The notes under the pieces were generated by a model. It was given only the letters and a program-made list of their open reading frames with translations. It had not been told where the DNA came from and ran no database searches. Positions 52,409 to 60,953 of a DNA stretch of 64,000 nucleotides are shown piece after piece (the first letter of the stretch is position 1; each line of letters starts with the position of its first letter). Source of the DNA: Streptomyces candidus (GTDB lineage: Bacteria > Actinomycetota > Actinomycetes > Streptomycetales > Streptomycetaceae); assembly GCF_014207445.1 (NCBI RefSeq), contig NZ_JACHEM010000015.1, positions 1-64,000 on the forward strand, read 5' to 3'. The translations under genes were made by a program, and so were the position numbers.

Positions 52409-53850
52409 GGACGAGGGCCCTTCGCGGGTTCGAGGACTGTGCCGGGGGAGGGTGCGGGCTGGGAGGGCAGGCTGGAGCTGGAGCTGGAGCTGGAGCTGGA
52501 GCTGGAGCTGGAGCTGGAGCTGGAGCTGGAGCTGGAGCTGGAGCTGGCGTCGGGGCGCGGGCCGGGGCCGGGGGCGTCGTTCGGCCCGTGGCGAAGGCCG
52601 GCGTCGAGCAGGTCGTCCGCGGGACAGCGCCCCCGGGCCACGTACCTCTCCACGTACGCCGTCACCGCGTCCCGGACCGGTTCCGGCGCCCCGAGCCGCG
52701 GCAGGGCTTCGAGAGCCGCGGCGAAGCAGGTGACGGCGGCGGCGTGCAGATCCGGGTCGCGCAGCCCGTCCCGGGCCGCGGCCTCCCACAGCGGATTGTG
52801 CGGAGCCGCACGCGAACCAGCCATCTCCGCGAGGGGTTTGACTGCGCGGTAGGCGAGCTCCGCCGCCTGCGGCTCGTCGAACAGTGCCGCAGTCACCGCC
52901 AGCGGCACCATCCAGCCGTCCTCGCCCGGCTGCGCGTCGATCATCCGCAGTTCCAGGTGCCCCTGCGGTCGCACCGGCGGGAAGAGGGTCGTGAGGTGAT
53001 AGGCGAGGTCGGACCGGTTCGGGGCGCGCGGTGTCCGGCGCCGCGTCCATTCCCGGAACGTCAGCCCGTCCGGCACCTCCCATTCCGCGCCCCCCTCGCC
53101 GCGCACGCACATCACCGGAGCGTCCAGGACCCGCTCGGCCCAGGCGGCGCGCGGCTCGGCACCGGGCTGCGGGGCGAGTGTGCGGGTCCGCTCGATACCT
53201 GCCCAGAGGTTCTGCCGGTGCGAGCGGTGGTTCGTCCGGATGCCCTCTGTGTAGGGAGAGTTGGCGAACGCGGCGACAAGGACCGCGCCCAGCAGATGTG
53301 CCATCAGCCAGCGTCGGCCGAGTCCCAGCGGCCCCGGCTCCTCGTGCCCGGCGTCCACGCACACCTGGATCGACGCCGAGGTGCACATCATGGCCCGGCC
53401 CGAGGGGCCCGTCCGGTCGAGGTAGCGCTCCATCGCCTCGTAACGCGGCTCGCGCAGGAAGCGTCGTGGGGGCTGCCAGGGGTCCTGGCCGAACCCCGCG
53501 AGGACCAGCCCAAGGGCGCGCAGCGCGCCGCGTACGGCGGCCAGATCGGCGGAGACGGAGGCGAGGCACTGGGCGAGCGAGGGGGCGGGCAGTGAGCTGA
53601 GCTCCAACTGGCCGCCCGGTTCGACGGTGAGCGCCGACTCCAGTGGCAGGGCGCGGGCGGCGGCATGGGCCGCGGCGAGACGGTCGGGGGAGAGGGGCAG
53701 GTGCGGCTCGTTCGCGTCATGGACGAGCCATTCGAGTTCCACACCGATCGCTTTGGGTGGGCCCGTCTTGAAGCAGATGCAGCGCAGCAGGTCCGCCGCC
53801 TCCGTCTCGGTAATCGGCGGACCGCCTTCGATGAACTCCACTGTGGGCAT
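52405..53850 (-). CDS. egtA: Glutamate-cysteine ligase EgtA with polyserine tract
   Basis: EgtA makes gamma-glutamylcysteine from ATP, glutamate and cysteine. The 481-residue protein has the GCS2-type motifs AIGVELEWLVHD, MCTSASIQVCVDAG, FANSPYTEGIRTNHRSH and HLELRMIDAQPGEDGW. After the enzyme domain (ending near 425) comes a tail with about 25 consecutive serines, coded by a perfect AGC-TCC repeat, then PSQPAPSPGTVLEPAKGPRP. GGGAGGAACAG upstream fixes ATG 53850. First gene of the operon; its promoter lies in 53851-54100, shared with the divergent PARG-like gene. Confidence 0.95.
   Translation of the reverse strand: MPTVEFIEGGPPITETEAADLLRCICFKTGPPKAIGVELEWLVHDANEPHLPLSPDRLAAAHAAARALPLESALTVEPGGQLELSSLPAPSLAQCLASVSADLAAVRGALRALGLVLAGFGQDPWQPPRRFLREPRYEAMERYLDRTGPSGRAMMCTSASIQVCVDAGHEEPGPLGLGRRWLMAHLLGAVLVAAFANSPYTEGIRTNHRSHRQNLWAGIERTRTLAPQPGAEPRAAWAERVLDAPVMCVRGEGGAEWEVPDGLTFREWTRRRTPRAPNRSDLAYHLTTLFPPVRPQGHLELRMIDAQPGEDGWMVPLAVTAALFDEPQAAELAYRAVKPLAEMAGSRAAPHNPLWEAAARDGLRDPDLHAAAVTCFAAALEALPRLGAPEPVRDAVTAYVERYVARGRCPADDLLDAGLRHGPNDAPGPGPRPDASSSSSSSSSSSSSSSSSSSSSSSSSLPSQPAPSPGTVLEPAKGPRP
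52471..52545. repeat. Hexanucleotide microsatellite inside egtA
   Basis: Twelve perfect tandem copies of CTGGAG (52472-52543) plus flanking bases. On the coding strand it reads alternating AGC and TCC codons, 25 serines in all. The unit is a multiple of three, so gain or loss of copies keeps the frame. No other simple repeat of this length is present in the window. Confidence 0.97.
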
Positions 53851-54100
53851 GGCCTGTTCCTCCCGTCGAACTGTCGAAGACCTGGAGACCGCGGACTGCT
53901 TCTGCCGTACGCGTCCACGGTGCGTGGCGCCCGCACCCGTCCGTTGCCCATGCGCTCCGGCGGATCGGACCGGGGCACAGCAGACCACCCAACCGACTGC
54001 CCGTGCCTCGCACAAGAGGTGCCTTTCGGTCGAGTTCGCCGCCACGGGAGCGTCCGGAATCCCGTTGCCCCGCGTGCCCGTATCGCGGAGGATCGACCAG

Positions 54101-55063
54101 GTGAGTGCACGCCTGCGCGGGATCGCGCGAGAAACGGAAGCCGTTGTCGCGGCCGGGCGGTACATCTGTCCCGACGGCCGAAACACATCCATTGCCGAAG
54201 ATCTGACAGCGGCGCTGGCCGGAACCCGGCTGTACGGGCCGGAACCCGTCGCGGTTCCCGGCGCCCCGGCAGCCGACCGTTCCACCGTCTTCGAGGTGAC
54301 CGGCGAGAGCAGCACCCAGGCGGCCCGGCGGCTGACCCGCGAGGCCCCCGGCCCGGTGGCCGTCCTCGTCTTCGCCTCGGCCCGCAACCCGGGCGGCGGC
54401 TATCTCAATGGGGCACAGGCCCAGGAGGAAGCCCTGTGCCGCGCCTCGGCGCTGCACGCCTGTCTGCTGCGCGTTCCGGAGTTCTACGCCCACCACCGGG
54501 CGGAGCGCGACCCGTTCTACACCGACCGGGTCATCCACGCCCCCGGAGTGCCGGTCTTCCGCGACGACCGGGGGCAACTGCTCCCGGCCCCGTACCGGGT
54601 CGGCTTCCTCACCTCGCCCGCGCCCAACGCGGGCGTGATCCGACGCAACACGCCGCAGGAGGCGCACCGCATCCCGGCCGTGCTCGCCGGTCGGGCGCAG
54701 CGGGTGCTGGAAGTGGCGTCCGTCTGCGGCTACCAGCGGCTCGTGCTCGGCGCCTGGGGCTGCGGCGTTTTCCAGAACGAACCTGCCGTGGTGGCGCAGA
54801 CGTTCAGCAGCCTGCTGGCCGATGGCGGACGGTTCGCCGCACACTTCGCCCGGGTGACCTTCGCCGTACTGGACCGCACGGGCGAGAGCCCGGCACTCAG
54901 GGAGTTCCGCCGGGCCTTCCCCGCCGGCCCTTCCCTCGGTGGGCTGACAGCCGGCCTCTCCCGCACGACGCGCCGGGACAGCCGGTCCCTCCCGGCCGCG
55001 GGCCGGCATGCGAGCCCCCCGCGCGCCGACAACCGGCCCCTCCCCGGCGTCGGGCCGGCCTGA
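54101..55063 (+). CDS. TIGR02452/DUF2263 family protein (PARG-like)
   Basis: A 320-residue macrodomain-fold protein. The motif SARNPGGGYLNGAQAQEEAL, with the GGG and QEE of bacterial poly(ADP-ribose) glycohydrolases, and VLGAWGCGVFQNEP identify it. It probably removes ADP-ribose from proteins or nucleic acid. The last 50 residues, beyond the domain, are a Pro/Arg/Ser-rich tail of low complexity. GGAGG at 54087-54091 serves GTG 54101. It is divergent from egtA and convergent with the MazF-like gene (three bases between stops). Confidence 0.87.
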   Translation: MSARLRGIARETEAVVAAGRYICPDGRNTSIAEDLTAALAGTRLYGPEPVAVPGAPAADRSTVFEVTGESSTQAARRLTREAPGPVAVLVFASARNPGGGYLNGAQAQEEALCRASALHACLLRVPEFYAHHRAERDPFYTDRVIHAPGVPVFRDDRGQLLPAPYRVGFLTSPAPNAGVIRRNTPQEAHRIPAVLAGRAQRVLEVASVCGYQRLVLGAWGCGVFQNEPAVVAQTFSSLLADGGRFAAHFARVTFAVLDRTGESPALREFRRAFPAGPSLGGLTAGLSRTTRRDSRSLPAAGRHASPPRADNRPLPGVGPA

Positions 55064-55066
55064 GGG

Positions 55067-55522
55067 TCAGCCCTGCCAGTCGTACCGCTCGCTCAACCGC
55101 CGTACCACCTGGTCGAACCGCGGCCGGTCCAGGGCGCACGCCTCGCGGCGCATCCCGCCCTCGTGCACCCGCAGCACCCGGTCCAGGTCCACCCACGACT
55201 CGCGGCCCGCGCTGTCCCAGGGGCCGGAACCGATCGGCAGCCACTCCCGCTCGTGGTCGTGCCGCTTGCTGGACAACCGCACGGCGAGCAACGTGCCCGC
55301 CGCCTCGCGCGCCACCACGAGCACCGGACGGTCCTTGCCCCGCCCGTCGTTCTCCTCGAAGGGCACCCACGTCCACACGATCTCGCCCGGGTCCGGATCG
55401 CCGTCGACCGCGGGGGCGTACTCCATGCGCACGTGGCCGATCCCGTGCGGCTCGGCCTCGGTGGTCGCGGACGGGCCGGTGCTGCCAGGGAGGGGGGTGC
55501 TGTCATCTGAAAGTGCCGTCAT
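55067..55522 (-). CDS. PemK/MazF-family toxin-like protein
   Basis: A 151-residue protein: a disordered head (1-40), then the PemK/MazF beta-barrel with PGEIVWTWVPFEENDGRGKDRP (the usual GEI-W and K-RP elements), VLVVAREAAGTLLAVRLSSK and a C-terminal helix. MazF proteins cut RNA. No antitoxin gene is adjacent, and the family is also found in Streptomyces as conserved single genes, so toxicity is uncertain. The ATG at 55522 has TAATCT seven bases upstream, suggesting a leaderless mRNA. Confidence 0.82.
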   Translation of the reverse strand: MTALSDDSTPLPGSTGPSATTEAEPHGIGHVRMEYAPAVDGDPDPGEIVWTWVPFEENDGRGKDRPVLVVAREAAGTLLAVRLSSKRHDHEREWLPIGSGPWDSAGRESWVDLDRVLRVHEGGMRREACALDRPRFDQVVRRLSERYDWQG

Positions 55523-55529
55523 TTGGGGG

Positions 55530-55535
55530 AGATTA
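55530..55535 (-). promoter_or_regulatory. Possible -10 of the MazF-like gene
   Basis: The minus strand reads TAATCT, seven bases before ATG 55522; the intervening bases are CCCCCAA, so there is no ribosome site. Confidence 0.45.
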
Positions 55536-55671
55536 CTAGGGTTTGCCGCTCGGCAGAACTCAGCGACCCGCCCGTGCGGAGAGGGTGCAGGCCGCCCGGG
55601 TCGGCCCTGCCGAGACACGGGCCGACCAGCGGGCGGGCCATGTCCCGGCGGAGCCGCACAGAAGCAGCGGA

Positions 55672-56001
55672 TCAGCGGATCTGCAGGATGTGCAGCGTCG
55701 CGTTGAGACCCTCCACGTCGCGAATGGCCGACCACTTGGGCATGACCCGCACGTGATCGCCAAGGAGTATCTCGATGTTGTTGTTGCCGGAGGTGACGCG
55801 CGAAACGTTGGGGAGTCCCGGGGCCATGACGCCCGCGTTGGCGAAGCAGGCGGTCTGGCTGCCGTTGTACCAGACCTTGACCAGGTCCGTACGGTCGCCA
55901 CAGGCCGTCTGGTTGGCCGCGGCGGCCGGGGAGACGGACACGAGAGCCGAGACGGCTCCCGCTGCCAGGACGAGACCGAGCCGGGAAAGGGTGCGCTTCA
56001 T
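55672..56001 (-). CDS. Secreted killer-toxin-like protein (beta/gamma-crystallin fold)
   Basis: A 109-residue secreted protein with a Sec signal (1-29, ending AAAA-N) and a mature part of about 80 residues with two Cys (TACGDRTDLVKVWYNG, QTACFANAGVM) and VTSGNNNIEILL. This matches the small Streptomyces killer-toxin-like protein (SKLP) with a beta/gamma-crystallin fold, known to be active against yeast and other cells. AGGAAG upstream supports ATG 56001. It lies 149 bases upstream of the MazF-like gene on the same strand. Confidence 0.82.
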   Translation of the reverse strand: MKRTLSRLGLVLAAGAVSALVSVSPAAAANQTACGDRTDLVKVWYNGSQTACFANAGVMAPGLPNVSRVTSGNNNIEILLGDHVRVMPKWSAIRDVEGLNATLHILQIR

Positions 56002-56349
56002 GGGGAAAGTCTTCCTTTCGAGATACGGCGGTGTTGCCGCGCAATACGGTTCGGTCTGCTGAACGCTGCGGACTGCTCGCCGGTTCACCTGCAGGCGACA
56101 GTGGATGCCCGGCCCCTGCGCCCGGTGCCGTGCCGGGTGCGGAGCCGCCGGTGCGGTTCGGTCAGCGGATCGCGGACCGCGTCCCGGAGCTCGATTCCAG
56201 AGCCCTTGCCGTCGGGGGAAGTGTTCCGGCAGGGTTCCGGCGCGCCCATCAGGACCCGTCGTCCGGGCAGGCGTGTCATCATGCCCGCCTCGGCAGTAGG
56301 GGGGGACGGCTGCGACGAGCAGTGGTCCCGTGGAGGAAAGGGACACGGC

Positions 56350-57222
56350 GTGGGGGGAGTTGGCCACGGAGGTGCGGCCGGTCCAGCAGCTGTGGCGACT
56401 CGGTTTCGCGATCGGCTACGGGTGACCCGGCCGTGGCCGCGAGAGCTGCGGCCGTACGTGCACAGTTACGACGGATACCGGGTGGCGGCGGCGACGTCAT
56501 ACCGCGTTCGGCTCGTGCCGAGCGGACGAGCCGTGGTAGTGATCAACCTCGGGGAGCCGTTCGCCCAGGTGTTCCGGCTGAGGGAAGCGGGTCCCGCCGT
56601 ACGCGTGGTCGGGTCGCTGGTCGCGGGGCTCGAAGACGGGCCGCGGGTATGCGATCACCCGGGTGGCCAGGAGGCGATACGACTCGAACTCACCCCGCTC
56701 GGTGCGTACCGGCTCTTCGCCGTACCCATGCGGGAGTTGACGAACAGCGTGTTCGAACTGCGGGACGTCCTCGGGCCTGGGGCGGACGAGTTGGTGGAGC
56801 GGATGTCGGCAACCCCTGACTGGACTCAGCGTTTCGACCTGCTGGACGCCGCGTTGCTGACCCGGCTGGACCGTGGCCCCGATCCCTCGCCCGAGGTCGC
56901 GCATGCCTGGCGGCTTCTCGCGCGGTCGGCGGGAACGATCCCTGTTGCCCGGATCGCCGCCGAAGTCGGCTGGAGTCACGGCCACTTGGTCCGGCGCTTC
57001 ACCCATCAGGTCGGGTTGACGCCCAAGGCGACTGCGAGGGTGCTGCGATTCCACCGGTCGGTGGAACTGCTGTCCCGCGAAGGGACGGACCTCAGACAAC
57101 TGGCGGCCACCTGCGGCTTCTACGACCAGGCCCACCTCAACCGCGAGTTCCGCGCCCTGGCCGACATCACTCCTGCCGGATTGGCCGCCGCACGCCGCGT
57201 GGAGGGCGCCCACGAGCTGTGA
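56350..57222 (+). CDS. AraC-family transcriptional regulator
   Basis: A 290-residue regulator. The N-terminal half (about 20-170) is a sensor region with VHSYDGYRVAAA and VRLVPSGRAVVVINLG, of the type seen in AraC proteins with DUF6597-like sensors. The C-terminal half has two helix-turn-helix units (IPVARIAAEVGWSHGHLVRR and LRQLAATCGFYDQAHLNREF), the second being the usual AraC signature. GGAGGAAAGGGA upstream supports GTG 56350. It is divergent from the killer-toxin-like gene and may control it. Confidence 0.88.
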   Translation: MGGVGHGGAAGPAAVATRFRDRLRVTRPWPRELRPYVHSYDGYRVAAATSYRVRLVPSGRAVVVINLGEPFAQVFRLREAGPAVRVVGSLVAGLEDGPRVCDHPGGQEAIRLELTPLGAYRLFAVPMRELTNSVFELRDVLGPGADELVERMSATPDWTQRFDLLDAALLTRLDRGPDPSPEVAHAWRLLARSAGTIPVARIAAEVGWSHGHLVRRFTHQVGLTPKATARVLRFHRSVELLSREGTDLRQLAATCGFYDQAHLNREFRALADITPAGLAAARRVEGAHEL

Positions 57223-57226
57223 ACGG

Positions 57227-57254
57227 CGCTGCTCGGCCGGCCGGCCGAACAGCG
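57227..57254 (+). terminator. Hairpin terminator after the AraC gene
   Basis: CGCTGCTCGGCC (57227-57238) pairs with GGCCGAACAGCG (57243-57254), one mismatch, four-base loop. It begins five bases after the stop. Confidence 0.7.
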
Positions 57255-57348
57255 AGATCAAATTTGTCCAAGCAATTCCGCCCGTGCCGTCTCTAAGGTC
57301 CCTGGAGAGTAGGCAGTCGTTCCGCACAGTCACACCAAGGGGATACGC

Positions 57349-57894
57349 ATGTCGGTGCCGAATCCGAGGTCGGGCAACCAGCCCGCACGCCGCGGCCGGT
57401 GGGAGCGGTTCAAGGTGACGCGTCCGTTCTCGCCCCAGGACCTGGCCGGTCTGTGGGGCTCGATCCTGGGCGTTGTGGCCCTCGCCCTTGTGCTCGGGTG
57501 GGCGCTCGACATGAAGGGCGGTGTGGTGATCGTCGCGGCGATCCCGTTCATCTCGTCCTGGTTCGACTCACGCCGCATCCTGTTCCAGTTCGACGCAGCC
57601 GGCGTACGGGTCGCCGATGTACTGCTGCCCTGGAACGACGTCACTCAGTTCGTCGTGGCGACGCCCGAAAGCGGTGAGCACGTGCTCATCGGTGTGCGGC
57701 TGCGCCAGGGAGCGACGGTGCCGGCCGGTACGGGGGTCCGGCCGGCACATCCGGCGATGCCGGCGCCGCTGCACGTGGCCGTGCAGCGCGACAAGTTCGA
57801 CCTGGACAAGATGCTCACCAAGGCACGCAAGTACGCGCCGTCGCACGTCCAGGTAGTAGTGGCCGAGCCGACGGGAGAGCGGGTGGCTTCCTGA
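57349..57894 (+). CDS. Small membrane protein with PH-like C-terminal domain
   Basis: A 181-residue protein: basic N-terminus, two adjacent membrane helices (about 33-51, 57-70), then a cytoplasmic beta-rich part with FQFDAAGVRVADVLLPWNDV and QFVVA that resembles bacterial PH (bPH) domains. AAGGGGA precedes ATG 57349. Function unknown. Between it and the next gene lies a 193-base region. Confidence 0.75.
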   Translation: MSVPNPRSGNQPARRGRWERFKVTRPFSPQDLAGLWGSILGVVALALVLGWALDMKGGVVIVAAIPFISSWFDSRRILFQFDAAGVRVADVLLPWNDVTQFVVATPESGEHVLIGVRLRQGATVPAGTGVRPAHPAMPAPLHVAVQRDKFDLDKMLTKARKYAPSHVQVVVAEPTGERVAS

Positions 57895-58087
57895 CACGGG
57901 GCACTGGTGACGGGGGCCCGCCGATGTCCGGTGCGACCCCTGGCCAGCTCTCCGTAGACCTGTCCCACCGCCCGGAAAGGCCCCGGCCGGTCCGTGTGCG
58001 GCAAGGATGTGAAGCAAGCGGAGCTTCTCTTGTTCCTTGCGTCCAACGGTGTGGTCGGCCATACGAGCACCACAAGGAGAAGACCCG

Positions 58088-58972
58088 ATGAGCTACGACC
58101 AGCCCGGCCCGTACGGCGGCCGGCCTCAGCAGCCCGGCCCGGGTCAGCCGCAGCAGCCGGGCCCCTACGGTCACCAGCCACAGGCCCCGCAGGGCGTGCC
58201 CCCGCAGGGTCACGGCGGTCCACAGCAAGGAGGGCCCGGCGGCTCCAGCCAGCCGCAGCACCCCGGGCACCATGGGGGGTGGGCCCATCACGGCCAGGTG
58301 CCGACGCCTCCGCCGGGTGGAGGTGGCGGCAAGAAGGTCGGGCTCGTCGCGGGCGCCGTGGTGGCCCTCGCCGCCATGGCCGGTGGGGTCTGGTACTTCA
58401 CCGGGAGCGGGGGCGCGAAGCCGAAGGATGACGGACCCCATCGGCTGACAGCCCCGGCCGCGGTATTGGGCGGCACGTACAGAAGCGTGACAAAGAAGAC
58501 CGACGAGCCGCGGCCTCTCAACGGGTCCAAGGCGAAGTACCTGGCGGGAACCGGCATTTCAGGGGACTCCCAATCCGTCGTCAACGTGTACTCGACCTCC
58601 GCCGAACTGCATGACGTACCGAAAGCGGAGGGCCTGGTGTTCCTCGGTGTCTACGGTGAGGTCGAGGACCCCGGAAAGACTCTCGACGCTGTGTTGGCCG
58701 AAATGAAGAAGCGCCCGGACACCACGTTCATCGGCGACCCCCAGGACATGTCACCCGAGGGTCTCGACGGCGCCGTGATGAAGTGCCGGCAAGCCGAGTC
58801 GAGGACTCCCTCCCTCCCCGCGCACACCCGGACCGGCGTCAGATGTGTCTGGGCCGACCACAGCACCGTCGGTGTGGTGACTCCCAGCAAGCCCACCGGT
58901 GGATACTCCATGGACGAAGCCGCCAGGATCGCGGCGGACCTCCGCAAGGAAGTGCGTGTCGCGGGCAAGTGA
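58088..58972 (+). CDS. Membrane-anchored protein with Pro/Gln/Gly-rich head
   Basis: A 294-residue protein with a Pro/Gln/Gly-rich cytoplasmic region (1-95; repeats of QQPGP/PQGV), one membrane helix (about 100-120), and an extracytoplasmic domain (125-294) with TYRSVTKKTDEP, MKCRQ and GVRCVWADHSTVGVVTPS, the two Cys probably linked. This is a common actinobacterial architecture; the outer domain resembles others of unknown function next to similar QPGP-rich proteins. AAGGAG supports ATG 58088. Confidence 0.82.
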   Translation: MSYDQPGPYGGRPQQPGPGQPQQPGPYGHQPQAPQGVPPQGHGGPQQGGPGGSSQPQHPGHHGGWAHHGQVPTPPPGGGGGKKVGLVAGAVVALAAMAGGVWYFTGSGGAKPKDDGPHRLTAPAAVLGGTYRSVTKKTDEPRPLNGSKAKYLAGTGISGDSQSVVNVYSTSAELHDVPKAEGLVFLGVYGEVEDPGKTLDAVLAEMKKRPDTTFIGDPQDMSPEGLDGAVMKCRQAESRTPSLPAHTRTGVRCVWADHSTVGVVTPSKPTGGYSMDEAARIAADLRKEVRVAGK

Positions 58973-59022
58973 CCCGTCATGCAACCCTCCGGCACCGCAG
59001 TCCTTCAGCGCAGGCGCAATCG

Positions 59023-59307
59023 ATGTGCCCGACGATCTGCAACACGCACGGACCGGGTCTCCCGGGTTTCGGGCTGTCGACACCGAAGCGCGGCTACCGT
59101 TTCCTGCCCGAGGAGCACGCGGACGCCGTGACACTGATCATGCGGGGCAACGCTCACATCGGCTTCCGCACTCGGGAGCGCGAACGCCGGGAAGCGATCT
59201 TCACCGACCGCACCACCGTGATCGTCGAAGGTGCCGGCCCCTACGCGGAGTCCGACGCACCCGAGGAGTTCGTCGCCGCGATCCGCGGCTGGGCGTCGGC
59301 GCGGTAA
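59023..59307 (+). CDS. Small hypothetical protein, possibly 5'-truncated
   Basis: A 94-residue frame from ATG 59023 with good codon bias (LPEEHADAVTLIMRGNAHIGFR, VEGAGPYAESDAPEEFVAAI), but no clear ribosome site and only 50 bases from the previous stop. It has no signal or membrane segment and no family I recognise. The N-terminal CPTICNTHGP segment looks unlike the rest, so the true start may be near residue 20 or the gene may have lost its 5' end. Confidence 0.4.
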   Translation: MCPTICNTHGPGLPGFGLSTPKRGYRFLPEEHADAVTLIMRGNAHIGFRTRERERREAIFTDRTTVIVEGAGPYAESDAPEEFVAAIRGWASAR

Positions 59308-59559
59308 GCAGGGAGAGGGCCGCGGGGTGGGTGTGCGGGACCGTCATGTGGCTGGACCAGGTGCGCCGGAATGGCTCCTCTCGCCGGCCGGCCCCGTCCT
59401 CAAGGATGGTGGCGGGCCCTCAGGGCGTTCGTGGCTCCCGGTGGGCCGGGCATGTGTCCGCGAAGTGAAACAGCCGTGCGGCCGCGGCGACACACCACAT
59501 CCCGCGGCCAAGATCGAGGCTGCCGGGCAACCAGTGCATCCGTACCCGTGGCCGGGACC

Positions 59560-59565
59560 TACGAT
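59560..59565 (+). promoter_or_regulatory. Possible -10 of the DUF6153 gene
   Basis: TACGAT ends six bases before ATG 59572, with no ribosome site between. Confidence 0.45.
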
Positions 59566-59571
59566 GACCGT

Positions 59572-59982
59572 ATGACCAGCACGATGCAGCCGTCGAGCCG
59601 CCGCCCCGTCGGGCGCGGCTTTGTGCTGCTCGTGCTGGCAGTGCTGGCCGGTGTACTGGCGATGCACGGCCTGGGGCCGGGACTCGGTCCCGCGAAGGCG
59701 TCGGCCGCCGCCGGTGGCCACGTCATGGCGACGGTCCACGAGGAGTCCACCCCACAGGCGGTGGGGGCCTGCTCGCACACGGATGGCAAACAGGGACACA
59801 TGGACCACGCGGACGCCACGTGCGCGGCGGCAGGCATCGGCGCTGCCTATGCGCCTCCGATCCTGGCTGCCGCCCTCGATGCGGTCCCCGCACCCATGGC
59901 GCCGTCCCGCAGTACGGCATGGTTCCCCGACAGCGGGCGGGCGCCGCCCGACCTCTCCGAACTGCAGCTCCTGCGGATATAG
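59572..59982 (+). CDS. DUF6153 family protein
   Basis: A 136-residue membrane-anchored or secreted protein with one N-terminal helix (about 16-33) and a His/Cys-rich middle: ACSHTDGKQGHMDHADATCA (about 65-84), a signature of DUF6153 proteins. The His/Cys spacing suggests metal binding. It lies 124 bases upstream of the DUF305 lipoprotein gene on the same strand; the pairing of these two families is common in Streptomyces as far as I recall. ATG 59572 follows the leaderless pattern. Confidence 0.8.
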   Translation: MTSTMQPSSRRPVGRGFVLLVLAVLAGVLAMHGLGPGLGPAKASAAAGGHVMATVHEESTPQAVGACSHTDGKQGHMDHADATCAAAGIGAAYAPPILAAALDAVPAPMAPSRSTAWFPDSGRAPPDLSELQLLRI

Positions 59983-60106
59983 GACCCGCCCGCACGGCCC
60001 CCTGGCCGCCCCGTCCTCGGTCGGCGAGGGGTGCCGTGCCCCGGCACATCCTCATTCCGTATCGGCGCCCGCCCACTCGGGCGGCGCATCAAGGAGTCGC
60101 ATCACC

Positions 60107-60742
60107 ATGAACACCCACCGTTCCCTCGTCCGCCGGGCCTCCGCTGTCGCGGCCGCGACCACGGCCGCCCTCGTCGTTGCCGCCTGCGGCTCGAACGGCG
60201 ACAGCCCGGCCGGGCACGGCGGCCACGGCTCGAAGCTGCCGACCGCCTCGGCTCCGGCAGCGAAGGGGCAGCACAACACCGCTGACGTCGCGTTCGCCAA
60301 GGGGATGATTCCCCACCACCGTCAGGCCGTGGAGATGGCCGACCTCGCCCCCAGCCGCGCGAAGTCCGCCGATGTCAAGAAGCTCGCCGACGAGATCAAG
60401 AAGGCACAGGACCCGGAGATCAAGACGCTTGCGGGCTGGCTGACCTCCTGGGGTGAGCGGGTTCCCGCCGACGGCGCGATGGACCACTCGGGGCACTCCG
60501 GGCACGGCATGGCCGGGATGATGACGGCCGAGGAGATGGACAAGCTGAAGGCGTCCTCGGGCAAGGCGTTCGACACCGCCTTCATGGACATGATGATCAA
60601 GCACCACGAGGGTGCCGTGGCCATGGCGAGGACGGAGCTGGCCGACGGCGCCTTTCCCGACGCCAGGACCATGGCCGACGCCATCATCACCTCACAGACC
60701 GCCGAGATCACCAGGATGAACAACCTGCTCGGCAGGAACTGA
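60107..60742 (+). CDS. DUF305 lipoprotein (CopM-like)
   Basis: A 211-residue lipoprotein with a signal ending LVVAACGSNG (Cys27) and two copies of the DUF305 His motif: FAKGMIPHHRQAVEMA and FMDMMIKHHEGAVAMA. Between them is a Met/His-rich stretch (MDHSGHSGHGMAGMM). DUF305 proteins such as CopM bind copper, and this sequence looks adapted to that. AAGGAG at 60091-60096 supports ATG 60107. Confidence 0.9.
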   Translation: MNTHRSLVRRASAVAAATTAALVVAACGSNGDSPAGHGGHGSKLPTASAPAAKGQHNTADVAFAKGMIPHHRQAVEMADLAPSRAKSADVKKLADEIKKAQDPEIKTLAGWLTSWGERVPADGAMDHSGHSGHGMAGMMTAEEMDKLKASSGKAFDTAFMDMMIKHHEGAVAMARTELADGAFPDARTMADAIITSQTAEITRMNNLLGRN

Positions 60743-60755
60743 CCCTCCTGACAGT

Positions 60756-60790
60756 GGGGTGCGCCGGACCGCGACGGCCCGGCGCACCCC
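60756..60790 (+). terminator. Hairpin terminator
   Basis: Perfect 12-bp stem (GGGGTGCGCCGG, 60756-60767, with 60779-60790) around an 11-base loop, 14 bases after the DUF305 stop. The rest up to 60953 holds no gene I can support. Confidence 0.75.
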
Positions 60791-60953
60791 CGCCCCTCGA
60801 TCTCGTGCGGCTCGACATCGGTGTGGACGGCCGGGCCGGCGCTCCGGGGCGGGAATCTCATGCGGCGAATGTGCGGGCAGTGGGGGCAATCGCGACGCCT
60901 TCGGATTCCCACCGGACCGCCGGGCGCGTGCACCGCGAAGTACGGTGACGCCG

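Noticed and set aside
52330..53595. Plus-strand frame with a GAGAGA run over the egtA microsatellite
   Set aside because: It only reads the repeat on the wrong strand; egtA has all GCS2 motifs and overlaps egtB correctly.
53851..54100. egtE (ergothioneine beta-lyase) near the egt operon
   Set aside because: No PLP-enzyme gene is present; many streptomycetes supply this lyase elsewhere.
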